DNA of 64,000 nt from DAOTWY01 sp003696565 (GTDB taxonomy: Bacteria; Chloroflexota; Anaerolineae; Aggregatilineales; Phototrophicaceae), in assembly GCA_034435635.1 (NCBI GenBank), contig DAOTWY010000015.1, positions 1 through 64,000 on the forward strand, in the 5' to 3' direction. The position numbers and the translations under genes are program-made. Shown here piece by piece: positions 1 through 8,511 of this stretch (position 1 is the stretch's first letter; each line of letters begins with the position of its first letter). Below the pieces are notes generated by a model. It had not been told where the DNA came from. It ran no database searches and worked only from the letters and a program-made list of their open reading frames with translations.

Positions 1-1470
1 CTTTCCAAGGAAGAACGTCAACAGCAAGTTCAACATCGTCATCAATATGATGGTACATTCAGCACGGAATATCAACTTAAACGCAAAGATGGTGAAATCA
101 TCTGGGTAAGAGATACCAGCACTATTACATATGACAAAGAGAAAAACATTGTTCATATTGATGGTGTGTTGGAAGATATTACAGAAAAAAGAGCAATGCA
201 AGCTGAACTAGATCATATACATCAACTTGTTTTACAAGCAAAACAAGAATGGGAAGCAACGGTTGATTCTCTGCCGCAGCTTATCTGTTTGTTAGATAAT
301 ACTCGGCAGATTCTCCGTTGTAATCGCGCATCAGAACGCTGGGGATTTGGTCAAGTTGAGCAGGTTAAAGGTAAAAATATCTGTGATGTGCTAACAGGGT
401 TTGAACATATTGACGGACAAAACATTCGTCAATTATTTTATGATAAATGGGAAAATTTAGCCGCTGGCGAAGCGTTTGCCTTTGAAATTGTCAATCATCA
501 AACTCAGCAATATGCCACAATTCAAGTTCAACCAATCGCTCAAACCACTTATTATCATGCAATTGAACAAAGCAGTTATGCCGTTGTTATTATTCATGAC
601 ACCACAACCAGCAAACAACTGGAACAAACGCTTCGTCAGATGAATCTAGAACTTGAGAAACGTGTACAAGAACGCACGGCTGAGCTAGAACAAACTAACT
701 TACTATTACAAAAAGAAATTAATCAACGGGAAATGATCGCTCTTGAATTAGAACAAGCCCTGCAAGAAGAAAAAGAACTAAACGCCTTTAAAGCACGTTT
801 TGGCACCTTGGTCTCTCATGAATTCCGCACACCGCTTGCCATTATCCAAACATCAGTAGACATTATCGAACGATATAATCACCAAATAACAGATGAACGC
901 CGGCAGGAATTAACACACAACATCCGCACACAAATCAAACATCTAACTAAATTACTCGATGATATTTATATGGTCAGTCGGGCAGAAACAGTAGGCATCG
1001 ACATGACACGTGATTGGGTTCACCTGCGCACATTTATTGATCAAATTGTGAACGGCTTATCACAGTTAGCACATGCTGATCGTCAATTTATTTATACTAA
1101 TCACATCGACCAAGATATAAAAGCTTATATCGATAGGCGATTAATCCATCAGATGATTACCAACCTTGTATCCAACGCAATTAAATACTCGAAAGCAGGG
1201 ACAAGTATCACCTTAAACACCTATCATCAAGATCATGATTTCATCATCGAAGTGAGTGATGAAGGGATTGGTATTCCTATTGAAGCGCAAGAGCACTTGT
1301 TTGATGTATTTTATCGCGCAAGTAATGTGACAGAAATCGGTGGAACAGGGATTGGACTAGCAATTGTGAAGCTCGCAGTGGATTTACATCAAGGTCACAT
1401 CACCTTTACCAGCGAGCCAAATCAAGGAACAACCTTCAAGGTCAAAATCCCTCTCGGCAAGGAAAGCTAA
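1..1470 (+). CDS. PAS-domain sensor histidine kinase, 5' end missing
   Basis: The reading frame is open from the first base of the window, so the gene starts upstream and 489 C-terminal residues are visible. Fragment residues 1-58 look like the end of a PAS/PAC domain. A second PAS-like domain follows at about 90-200, then a charged coiled coil at about 205-265. The HisKA H box (SHEFRTPL) has its phosphorylated His near fragment residue 273. The HATPase domain shows an N box (NLVSNAIKYS), G1 (DEGIGIP) and G2 (GGTGIGLAIV). No membrane segment is seen in this part. It should autophosphorylate in response to a PAS-sensed signal and pass phosphate to a response regulator, but no such gene is adjacent in the window. 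Its stop codon overlaps the ATG of the next gene by one base, suggesting coupled translation with a secreted protein. Confidence 0.93.
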   Translation, partial: LSKEERQQQVQHRHQYDGTFSTEYQLKRKDGEIIWVRDTSTITYDKEKNIVHIDGVLEDITEKRAMQAELDHIHQLVLQAKQEWEATVDSLPQLICLLDNTRQILRCNRASERWGFGQVEQVKGKNICDVLTGFEHIDGQNIRQLFYDKWENLAAGEAFAFEIVNHQTQQYATIQVQPIAQTTYYHAIEQSSYAVVIIHDTTTSKQLEQTLRQMNLELEKRVQERTAELEQTNLLLQKEINQREMIALELEQALQEEKELNAFKARFGTLVSHEFRTPLAIIQTSVDIIERYNHQITDERRQELTHNIRTQIKHLTKLLDDIYMVSRAETVGIDMTRDWVHLRTFIDQIVNGLSQLAHADRQFIYTNHIDQDIKAYIDRRLIHQMITNLVSNAIKYSKAGTSITLNTYHQDHDFIIEVSDEGIGIPIEAQEHLFDVFYRASNVTEIGGTGIGLAIVKLAVDLHQGHITFTSEPNQGTTFKVKIPLGKES

Positions 1471-2891
1471 TGCGGCATATTTTGATCGCACTGGGTATCA
1501 TCTTGATCACAACTGGATTACAGCTTACACCGCCGGATGAAATTGGTTTACCTTATGGCGCAACCGTTAGCGGGCAAATCAACGATGACACACCGCGTAA
1601 TCGTTATTACTTCGATGCACTGCGCTGTGATTTTATTTCTATCCGTGTCATAACCACACAAGGCACACTTGACCCAGTAATTAGTGTGATAGATAGCGAC
1701 AATAACCTACTTCACTGGCAGGATGATTATAACGGCTCTGGCAATGCCGTGATCGAAACGCTTGGTATGCCCGCCACTGGACGATATTACATTATCGTTT
1801 CCCGTTTTGGCTATGAACTTGGACAAACCTCTGGAGAATATCAAATTACTATCGACCGAATCGGTAACGGCTCTGATCCGAATTGTGCGATGCGTTATGG
1901 AGACACCGTTTTTTATACCATCACCAATGATGCCCCTTTTGCCGTCTATAGTTTTCGGGCAAGGCAAGGTGATATTATCAACATTGAAATGCGCCGTCGC
2001 TCTGGTGATTTGGATGCCTATTTAGAATTATTAAATGCCGATGGCATCGTGATGGACGCAAACGATGATGTGCTGGGGCAAGGAACAAAAAACGCAGCCA
2101 TTCAATCATTTGTCATTCCACAAGATGGCATTTATTATATCTATGCAACACGCTATGGTTTTGAAGCCGGTACCACAACCGGTAATTTTTCCCTGGTCTT
2201 ACAAGAAGCAGCTAACAGCGGTTTGGGCAATTCACCCTTAGCCGCTATTCCCATCAGCACCAACGCTATTCAAGAAGGAACGCTTAACCCACTACTGAAT
2301 GCACAATATTACCGCTTCCAAGCAAGTAAAGATGATCTTATCACGATCACACTCACGCCGTTAGGTGGTAATGGCGATATCACATTAGCACTAACTAACG
2401 ATAGCTTACAACCTATTGTTACTAGCAACACCATTGAAAACTTCCTCATTCCAACTGATGGTGAGTATTATCTAGTCATATCTGGCACCAATGGACGTTA
2501 TCGCCTATCTATTCAAAATGATGGCAATGCGTTTGCCAATGTCCCAAATGACATAAGACGAATCACCTATGGCACATCCATCACAGGTAACATTGATGAC
2601 ACTACCCCACAAGTTACATACGCTTTTTGGGGTGAAGCCGGTGATACCATCCGCATCACAATGGATCGTAGTGAGGGGAATTTAGACCCATATTTAACGA
2701 TATTAGCGGCGGATGGCAACACCGTTTTAGTCGTTGATGATGATAGTGGTGTTAACCAGAACGCCCGTATTGAACGTTATACTCTGCCCCAAACAGGTGT
2801 ATATTTTATCCGTGCTTCACGCTTCGAAGGTGAGGCAAATCCCAATACAATCGGGAGTTACGTCTTGGTATTAGCCCGGATTTTTGACTAG
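1470..2891 (+). CDS. Secreted protein with tandem PPC-like beta-sandwich domains
   Basis: A 473-residue protein beginning with a short hydrophobic export signal (residues 1-18, LIALGIILITTGL). The rest consists of four repeat units of about 100-115 residues. They share the pattern of a G-x-I-(N/D)-D-x-T-P opening, a YxF/YRF strand, DPxISV or DAYLELL, and a closing G-x-Y-x-I/L-x-x-x-R-x-(G/E) segment. This is the signature of bacterial pre-peptidase C-terminal (PPC) beta-sandwich domains. No protease domain is present, so it is probably a cell-surface or secreted binding protein. Its ATG overlaps the TAA of the kinase gene (TAATG), so it is probably in the same operon. The specific function is unknown. 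Confidence 0.85.
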   Translation: MRHILIALGIILITTGLQLTPPDEIGLPYGATVSGQINDDTPRNRYYFDALRCDFISIRVITTQGTLDPVISVIDSDNNLLHWQDDYNGSGNAVIETLGMPATGRYYIIVSRFGYELGQTSGEYQITIDRIGNGSDPNCAMRYGDTVFYTITNDAPFAVYSFRARQGDIINIEMRRRSGDLDAYLELLNADGIVMDANDDVLGQGTKNAAIQSFVIPQDGIYYIYATRYGFEAGTTTGNFSLVLQEAANSGLGNSPLAAIPISTNAIQEGTLNPLLNAQYYRFQASKDDLITITLTPLGGNGDITLALTNDSLQPIVTSNTIENFLIPTDGEYYLVISGTNGRYRLSIQNDGNAFANVPNDIRRITYGTSITGNIDDTTPQVTYAFWGEAGDTIRITMDRSEGNLDPYLTILAADGNTVLVVDDDSGVNQNARIERYTLPQTGVYFIRASRFEGEANPNTIGSYVLVLARIFD

Positions 2892-2898
2892 GCATCTG

Positions 2899-3795
2899 TT
2901 ACCCTAGATATGGCAAAATTTGCCGAATGACATCCTCATCGGTTTGTGGCATATTCACACCGTCATATAACATCCAGGTTTCTACATGCTCCACATATTC
3001 ACCAGGAGATAAGACAGTCAGCGGGGCTAGGCTTTCCAATTCCAGAATAGCGTGATCGGTATAAATTTCTGCATTACTGCCCATATCTGGATACAATTTA
3101 CCAGATTGTGCGTCAAATGTTTTGATAAACAGATGCCCGTTCCGTACATATGCCAACCATCCATCTGGCACCCACATCCCAACTTTTTGTGGTTCAGAAT
3201 CGGCTTGTTGTCGTAAAAGAATATATTGCTTTCCAAATGTCCAACGTGAGTCCGATAAATCAGTATACGCCCACAATGCCAATGAGCTTTTTGGCAGTAA
3301 ATTGCCATCATGTGGTGCGCGGGGTGGTAATGGAATCACAGCGGTTCCGCCTTGCGCCATCACCGTTAATGCCCAAGGGGCAAGTTGTACATCCCATGCG
3401 TGATAATTCGTCAACCGATGGGTGATTGTAACTTTGGGTTGATGAGGGTCCAGGGCAATCCACAATTGCTTTTGGATACCCGTCAATGGTTCGGTTTGTT
3501 GAACAACATGCAGCACACCATCGGCATAATGCGCCGTAATGGGCTGATTGTCTGGTACATACGTGCGGGGATGTGCCTCTGGCGCATGCCATAAACGATG
3601 CCCCCCATACAATCGCCAGGTGTCTCCACCGGTTAAGCCTAGTTGATTTTCAAATGTGAAGAATTCATTTTCTCCACCTACAAAGCCAAAATGAATAATA
3701 CGCGGACCAACATCGCCCGTCACAATTAATTCAACCGTGCCATTGCTCAATTGATAGCACGTTTGCCATCCGCCATAAGCAACTGTCTTAAACAT
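2899..3795 (-). CDS. DUF4380-like hypothetical protein (galactose mutarotase-like fold)
   Basis: About 298 residues from the chosen ATG. The open frame extends further upstream to 3885, but AAAGGA lies ten bases before the ATG at 3795 (protein start MFKTVAYGGW), so this start is preferred. No signal peptide is seen. Features include VTGDVGPRIIHFGF near the N terminus, GGHRLWHAPE, and a repeated beta-strand pattern with conserved W and H residues. These resemble the DUF4380 family, which has a carbohydrate-mutarotase-like beta-sandwich. A sugar-related role is possible but not shown. The gene is convergent with the PPC protein gene. Confidence 0.75.
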   Translation of the reverse strand: MFKTVAYGGWQTCYQLSNGTVELIVTGDVGPRIIHFGFVGGENEFFTFENQLGLTGGDTWRLYGGHRLWHAPEAHPRTYVPDNQPITAHYADGVLHVVQQTEPLTGIQKQLWIALDPHQPKVTITHRLTNYHAWDVQLAPWALTVMAQGGTAVIPLPPRAPHDGNLLPKSSLALWAYTDLSDSRWTFGKQYILLRQQADSEPQKVGMWVPDGWLAYVRNGHLFIKTFDAQSGKLYPDMGSNAEIYTDHAILELESLAPLTVLSPGEYVEHVETWMLYDGVNMPQTDEDVIRQILPYLG

Positions 3796-3904
3796 TGTCT
3801 GAGCATCCTTTTGTGCATAATGGCGCAATTGTAACGCAGCATAAACCAAACAAACCAGTCTATAATCAGACCAGTTTGTTGACAATATTAGCCAGATATA
3901 TTAA

Positions 3905-4195
3905 TTAGACAATCCAGGATGCATCAAGCTCAAACTGATTAGAGGTTTTATCAATCACTAAGCCCGGCAAACTAGCAGCCATACTTAAATACGCGCCAAT
4001 TAATGCCAAAGATTGGTTAGCGGCTTTACAGGCTTGTTGACTCGTCCAATTGATAATCAGCTTTTCACCTTCAAGCAATGCTGATAAGAATCCGTCACAA
4101 CGGCGCGCCGCAGGTAAAAAAATCTCTTCAACCAGTTTTTTAAGGTCTTTTTGACTGGCTGATGGCGCATGTAGCGTCAGTGTTTGTATAAACAT
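3905..4195 (-). CDS. Small protein with ABM-like dimeric alpha/beta barrel fold
   Basis: A 96-residue protein. The alternating strand/helix order (MFIQTLTLHAP, a helix with KDLKKLVEEIFLPAARR, GFLSALLEGEKLIINWTS) suggests an antibiotic-biosynthesis-monooxygenase-like ferredoxin-type barrel, but the similarity is weak. A strong ribosome site (AGGAGGTG) precedes the ATG by seven bases. An intrinsic terminator on the same strand lies about 75 bases upstream of the start, with a structured region before it. The gene may therefore be under attenuation or riboswitch control, or simply follow a separate short RNA. Confidence 0.7.
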   Translation of the reverse strand: MFIQTLTLHAPSASQKDLKKLVEEIFLPAARRCDGFLSALLEGEKLIINWTSQQACKAANQSLALIGAYLSMAASLPGLVIDKTSNQFELDASWIV

Positions 4196-4272
4196 TGTTT
4201 TGCACCTCCTAGCCTACTTCTTCATTTATTATTATAGGACATTCCTTTACTCAAATTGCGTAAGAAATGCCT

Positions 4273-4301
4273 AAAAAACAAAAAGCGAGTGGTTAGCTCG
4301 C
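4273..4301 (-). terminator. Intrinsic terminator, minus strand
   Basis: Read on the minus strand, a GCGAG/CTCGC stem with a seven-base loop (CTAACCA) is followed by TTTTTGTTTTTT. There is no matching T tract on the plus strand, so the direction is clear. It lies upstream of the 3905-4195 gene and so ends a transcript that begins further upstream on the minus strand. Confidence 0.7.
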
Positions 4302-4420
4302 CTAGGACATTAACAGTGTCTTACAAGGATGCCTCCCATTGGGGTTACAGGGAGGCTCAGAGGGGTCTGAAACCCAAGCGTCTTTGCTTTGTTGGGTTAT
4401 TCTCATTGTGCCTTTCAATT
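4302..4420 (-). ncRNA. Putative structured RNA or 5' leader ending at the terminator
   Basis: Before the terminator, the minus strand can fold into four consecutive hairpins: 4392-4398 with 4371-4377 (AACCCAA/TTGGGTT), 4369-4366 with 4361-4358 (CAGA/TCTG), 4356-4350 with 4337-4331 (GCCTCCC/GGGAGGC) and 4320-4317 with 4309-4306. A possible promoter lies just upstream on the minus strand (TTGCAT, 17 bases, CACAAT). I do not recognise a known riboswitch class. It could be a small RNA of about 150 bases or an attenuated leader for the 3905-4195 gene. The rest of the 4196-4565 gap holds nothing else convincing. Confidence 0.35.
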
Positions 4421-4565
4421 ATGGAGATATTGTGAACATGTTGTGTAAATTATGCAAATCTTCTTTTGATACACCTGCTACACACATAATGATAAAATGG
4501 CACACTGGTAAATTCACTGTTTTTAGCGCATGATACATAATAATCGTTAGACAGAGGTTCAATTT

Positions 4566-5684
4566 ATGTGGCGTATTGGTATTTTTCTGATTTTCTTGAT
4601 GATGGCAATCCGACCAGCTGAAGCACAACCAGACTGGTTAGATAGCATCAACCTCCCCCCTGGGTTTGAAATCAGCCTCTACGCGGAAAATGTCCCCGGC
4701 GCACGCTCACTCACCATTGGCGATCAAGGTATTGTGTTCGTTGGCACACGCGCAGATGGTAATGTGTACGCATTGATTGACGCAAATCAAGACAATTATG
4801 CCGAATCCGTGCGCTATATTGCCACTGGTTGGAATAACCCAAACGGTGTCGCCTTTTATGATGGTGATTTATATGTCGCAGAACTCAACCGGATTCGGCG
4901 TTTTATTAACATTGAAAACACTTTAGATAACCCCACATGGGAGATGGTTACAGAGGACTTCCCGCCAGAAACACATCATGCCTGGAAGTTTATCGCCTTT
5001 GGACCAGATGGCAAGCTGTATGTCCCAATCGGTGTGCCATGTGATCTTTGCCGCATGAATGAAAATGAATATGGTATTATTTTGCAGATGGATGCCGATG
5101 GCACTAATCGACAAGTTTATGCCCGTGGAATCCGTAACACTGTTGGGTTTGATTTTCATCCAGAAACCGGTGAATTGTGGTTCACCGATAACGGTACAGA
5201 TGGCTTAGGGGATGACATCCCCGCTGATGAACTGAACCATGCGCCGGTTGCTGGGTTACACTTTGGCTTTCCTTATTGTCATGGCGGGGATATTGTGGAT
5301 CGTAGTTTTGGGACAACAGACTCCTGCCAGATTTATCAACCACCTATACAACAATTGCCAGCGCACGTTGCACCGCTAGGCATGCGCTTTTATACCGGAG
5401 ATATGTTCCCAGAGGAATATCATCACCAAATTTTTATCGCTGAGCATGGCTCGTGGTCACGCACAGAAGCGATTGGATACCGACTCTCCCTCGTGCGGAT
5501 TGATGAGGAAACCGGCGAAACAAGCTATGAAATCTTCGCGGATGGCTGGTTATATGGGACAGACCGCACCCAAACAACTGGTCGCCCGGTAGACGTTCTT
5601 GTAATGCCGGATGGCGCGTTACTGGTCTCCGATGATTATGCAGACATGGTGTATCGGATTAGCTACAACGGTGATAGTGAATAA
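4566..5684 (+). CDS. Secreted PQQ-dependent sugar dehydrogenase family (sorbosone dehydrogenase-like) protein
   Basis: A 372-residue protein with a signal peptide (residues 1-21, ending PAEAQ). It continues as a six-bladed beta-propeller of the glucose/sorbosone dehydrogenase type. Typical segments are LPPGFEISLYAENVPGARSL, GWNNPNGVAFYDGDLYVAE, HAWKFIAFGPDGKLYVPIG, YARGIRNTVGFDFHPETGELWFTDNG, and the C-terminal GRPVDVLVMPDGALLVSDD. Members oxidise aldose sugars or act as soluble aldose dehydrogenases when PQQ binds, and many relatives have no proven substrate. The product should be exported. Two CxxC-like cysteine pairs (CDLC, C..C near 250) may form disulfides. It is transcribed alone and convergent with the FAD oxidoreductase gene. 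Confidence 0.85.
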   Translation: MWRIGIFLIFLMMAIRPAEAQPDWLDSINLPPGFEISLYAENVPGARSLTIGDQGIVFVGTRADGNVYALIDANQDNYAESVRYIATGWNNPNGVAFYDGDLYVAELNRIRRFINIENTLDNPTWEMVTEDFPPETHHAWKFIAFGPDGKLYVPIGVPCDLCRMNENEYGIILQMDADGTNRQVYARGIRNTVGFDFHPETGELWFTDNGTDGLGDDIPADELNHAPVAGLHFGFPYCHGGDIVDRSFGTTDSCQIYQPPIQQLPAHVAPLGMRFYTGDMFPEEYHHQIFIAEHGSWSRTEAIGYRLSLVRIDEETGETSYEIFADGWLYGTDRTQTTGRPVDVLVMPDGALLVSDDYADMVYRISYNGDSE

Positions 5685-5690
5685 GTAACA

Positions 5691-6614
5691 CTATATCACA
5701 AGAGCTTGTGCGGCTTGTAGCCCTTGCCGGATTCGTTCATCTATATGGGGTGGTTTGTTGGTCGGGATGTAATCACTGCCGATGAGAGCCACCCCCATTG
5801 GTAACAAAGCCTGAATTCTGTGCATGTTTTCAACATGATCTGATTGTCGCCACATGATCGGGTCTGATTCGTTCCATCGTGCGATATGATCTGCCGCAGG
5901 GTTCAAACCCCACCCCATTAAAGCCGCTAATTCGCCCACAACATCAAATGGTTGTTCGGCTTCTTCAATCCGCAAAGCAGCTTGCACCGTCAGGCTATCT
6001 TTTGGCATACGACGCGCCACCCTTAAATCCACAATTGGCGTATCGTGCCCATACTCAAGTGGCAGGGTATTCGTGTGAGAATACCCCAAAGAAACTCGTA
6101 CGATGTTATCATAACGATAATCTAATAGACGAAAAGCAATTTCTGGCACAAGAGTATAAAACATACGCTCTGCATAGCGGGCTGGCGCAGCGACAATCAA
6201 GGCTTTTGCATCAAGTAATAGCCCATTTTCCATGCAGATTGCAAAACGCTCAGCATCCAACATCCCAAGCGTGCTAACTGCCATACGGAACATAATAGGC
6301 GCGGTGATTTTTGCCTTAAGTGCATCGATCAAAACTTGTGTCCCTCTATGAAATACTAGCAGTCCATCATCGTTGATAAAAACGGCATCCTTAAGCCCTA
6401 ACTCTGCCAAATACGCCTCAAAAAACGCTGGATCATCAACCGCATGGCACATCGGGGCGGAATCAAAAATGAAGCCATTTGACTCCACAGATTCGATGCT
6501 GCCCCCTAATCGACTTTTTACCTCAATGAGCGTATAAGGCACGCCACGCTTTTCCAGTTCATATGCAGCGGCGAGTCCACTCAACCCACCGCCAATAACA
6601 ACCACATCACGCAT
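5691..6614 (-). CDS. FAD-dependent amine oxidase/protoporphyrinogen oxidase-like oxidoreductase
   Basis: A 307-residue protein starting with a Rossmann FAD site (VVIGGGLSGLAAAYELEKRG), then the GG-motif-like KSRLGGSIES. The C terminus (MGVALIGSDYIP) corresponds to the second FAD-contact region of the flavin amine oxidase/PPOX superfamily. At 307 residues it is much shorter than typical members (about 450), so part of the substrate domain is missing. It may be a reduced NAD(P)-binding-like variant with unknown substrate. Its ATG lies inside the last codons of the upstream SDR gene (8-base overlap), so the two are probably translationally coupled and act together. Confidence 0.8.
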   Translation of the reverse strand: MRDVVVIGGGLSGLAAAYELEKRGVPYTLIEVKSRLGGSIESVESNGFIFDSAPMCHAVDDPAFFEAYLAELGLKDAVFINDDGLLVFHRGTQVLIDALKAKITAPIMFRMAVSTLGMLDAERFAICMENGLLLDAKALIVAAPARYAERMFYTLVPEIAFRLLDYRYDNIVRVSLGYSHTNTLPLEYGHDTPIVDLRVARRMPKDSLTVQAALRIEEAEQPFDVVGELAALMGWGLNPAADHIARWNESDPIMWRQSDHVENMHRIQALLPMGVALIGSDYIPTNKPPHIDERIRQGLQAAQALVI

Positions 6615-7485
6615 GTTGCTTCAGCCCTGTCAGTTCCTCACTAATTTCCCATAACCGCCGCCAATGATCTTGATTATAGGATTCTTGGCTGCTTTTCTTG
6701 GGTTTGCATTTTTCAAAATAGCTGCCGCTAATGCCCTCAACATCCGGTGACGTGGCTAGGTAGATTGTGGTCTTTGCCCCTTCTTCGGCAGAAATCTGGA
6801 ATAATCGCATGACTGCCATCACCCCCTTAGCCACCAACCCGGCAAAACCACCGTTATTTTTACCAAAACCAGTATTTACCACACCAGGATGCAGCGCATT
6901 TGCTGTGACATTCGCACCTTCTTCCTTCAAACGACGATCCAACTCATACGTAAAAATGATATTCTCTAACTTAGACACACTATAAGCACTCAGTCCATTA
7001 AACCGCTTTTCACCATTGAGGTTATCAAAGTCAAGCTTAGCTGAATAATGCACGCTGGATGATACGTTAACAATGCGTGCTTTTTCATTGGGTGTGCCCG
7101 TTGATTTTAATGTATCTAGCAGCAAATTGGTCAATAAGAAATAACTCAGATGATTGAGCGCAAACGTCATCTCATAGCCATCTGGGGTTAGGTGGCGGTT
7201 AGTAAATAACGCGCCAGCATTATTGACTAAAATATGCAATTGATTATATTTGGCTTTAAAGTCCTGTGCGAGCTGGCGCACCTGATCCATGATAGATAAG
7301 TCTGCAATGAAATAATCTACTTGTTGGTTACCTGTTTGCTGTTTAATTGCTGCGGCTACCTGGCGGGTTTTTTCCTCATTACGCCCAACAATAACGGTTG
7401 TCGCGCCACGTTTGGCTAATTCACGGGCGGTTACTTCGCCAATCCCGTTCGTTGCGCCAGTGATCAATACAACTTTGCCTTGCAT
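6607..7485 (-). CDS. Short-chain dehydrogenase/reductase, retinol dehydrogenase-like
   Basis: About 292 residues. An ATG in frame at 7503 exists, but its codons form the ribosome site AGGAGAGGA, so the ATG at 7485 (MQGKVVLITG) is the likely start. Classic SDR motifs are present: cofactor site TGATNGIG, ADL, NNAG, catalytic Ser in VNVSSSV and the YxxxK pair in AYSVSK. The sequence after it (LHPGVVNTGF) and the extended C terminus resemble the retinol dehydrogenase/WWOX-like group. It should reduce or oxidise a lipophilic alcohol or ketone using NAD(P)H. It is first in a two-gene operon with the FAD oxidoreductase. Confidence 0.9.
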   Translation of the reverse strand: MQGKVVLITGATNGIGEVTARELAKRGATTVIVGRNEEKTRQVAAAIKQQTGNQQVDYFIADLSIMDQVRQLAQDFKAKYNQLHILVNNAGALFTNRHLTPDGYEMTFALNHLSYFLLTNLLLDTLKSTGTPNEKARIVNVSSSVHYSAKLDFDNLNGEKRFNGLSAYSVSKLENIIFTYELDRRLKEEGANVTANALHPGVVNTGFGKNNGGFAGLVAKGVMAVMRLFQISAEEGAKTTIYLATSPDVEGISGSYFEKCKPKKSSQESYNQDHWRRLWEISEELTGLKQHA

Positions 7486-7638
7486 ACCGAGTCCTCTCCT
7501 CATACTTTTAATTATTGGGCGTTACCCTATCACGTCAATGTAAATATGACATTAACAACCGCTAACACCTTACATTGAAAGCAATCTGATTTGGTTGTAT
7601 GCTAACGCTATTGCAATTAAAACTTATGAGGGTTGAAA

Positions 7639-8388
7639 GTGGTCGTACAAGACAACAAAGATTTACTAGGCTTAATGACAATTGGGCGTATTTGTCGGAT
7701 GACATTGGAGCATATGGCAAATCATTTACAACCTGGCATCAGCACCAAAGAATTAGACGAAATTGGCGCAGCGTTTTTGAAAAAACACGGGGCGGTTTCT
7801 GCCCCGATTATGGCATATAAATTTCCTGGGCATACTTGCATTAGTATCAACGATGAGGCAGCGCATGGCATTCCCAGCCCAGATCGCATCATCCAAGCTG
7901 GGGACATGGTCAATATTGATGTATCAGCGGTAAAAAATGGGTATTGGGCAGATAACGGCGCAAGTTATGCCGTACCACCAGTTAAACCAGAGGTGGAACG
8001 CTTACTTAAAACAACTCGTAAAGCGTTGGATTTAAGCCTGGAGATTGTACGGGATGGCGTGCGTGTATATGAAGTCGGTAAGGTGATTGAGCCATTCGCC
8101 CATCAACATGGCTATGAAGTTATTGAGGAATTGGGTGGGCATGGCGTGGGGCGGCACATCCATGAAAAACCATCCATACCGTTTTACTTTAACAAACGCG
8201 CTAAGCAAAAACTGACAGAAGGTTTAGTGATAACCTTAGAGCCATTTTTAACGCTCGGTGGGCGGCACATCAAAACCATGCCAGACGGCTGGACACTAAA
8301 AACAACTGACGGCAGTCTTTCCGCCCAGTTTGAGCATACAATCATTGTCACAAAGAACGAACCAATTATCGTAACTGCCCTTGGCTAA
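7639..8388 (+). CDS. map: Methionine aminopeptidase, type I
   Basis: About 249 residues. GAGGG lies six bases before the GTG at 7639, which is preferred over the in-frame TTG at 7633. It removes the initiator methionine from new proteins in the cytoplasm. The pita-bread metal ligands are all visible: Asp in NIDVSAVKNG, Asp in GYWADNGASY, His in GGHGVGRHIHE, Glu in ITLEPFLT and Glu in AQFEHT. The substrate-binding His is in EAAHGIP. The usual Cys before this His is replaced by Ala. It lacks an N-terminal zinc-finger extension. It stands alone rather than in the common secY-adk-map operon, so it may be a second copy. Confidence 0.94.
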   Translation: MVVQDNKDLLGLMTIGRICRMTLEHMANHLQPGISTKELDEIGAAFLKKHGAVSAPIMAYKFPGHTCISINDEAAHGIPSPDRIIQAGDMVNIDVSAVKNGYWADNGASYAVPPVKPEVERLLKTTRKALDLSLEIVRDGVRVYEVGKVIEPFAHQHGYEVIEELGGHGVGRHIHEKPSIPFYFNKRAKQKLTEGLVITLEPFLTLGGRHIKTMPDGWTLKTTDGSLSAQFEHTIIVTKNEPIIVTALG

Positions 8389-8511
8389 TACACTTAAATT
8401 TTTCTCTAACATAGGGCAGCCGTCAGGTTTGGTGCAATGGTTCACTCTTGTCGGTGGATCAAAACGAGGCTACCATGCAACGACGATTGATTGAAATAGG
8501 AATCGTGTGTA

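Noticed and set aside
4273..4420. c-di-GMP, T-box or cobalamin riboswitch, or 6S RNA
   Set aside because: The sequence does not show the conserved cores of these classes, so only a generic structured RNA is reported.
7503..7632. Start of the SDR at 7503 and of a 73-residue gene at 7599
   Set aside because: The first is the ribosome site of the real start, and the second is an overlapping frame of the methionine aminopeptidase gene.
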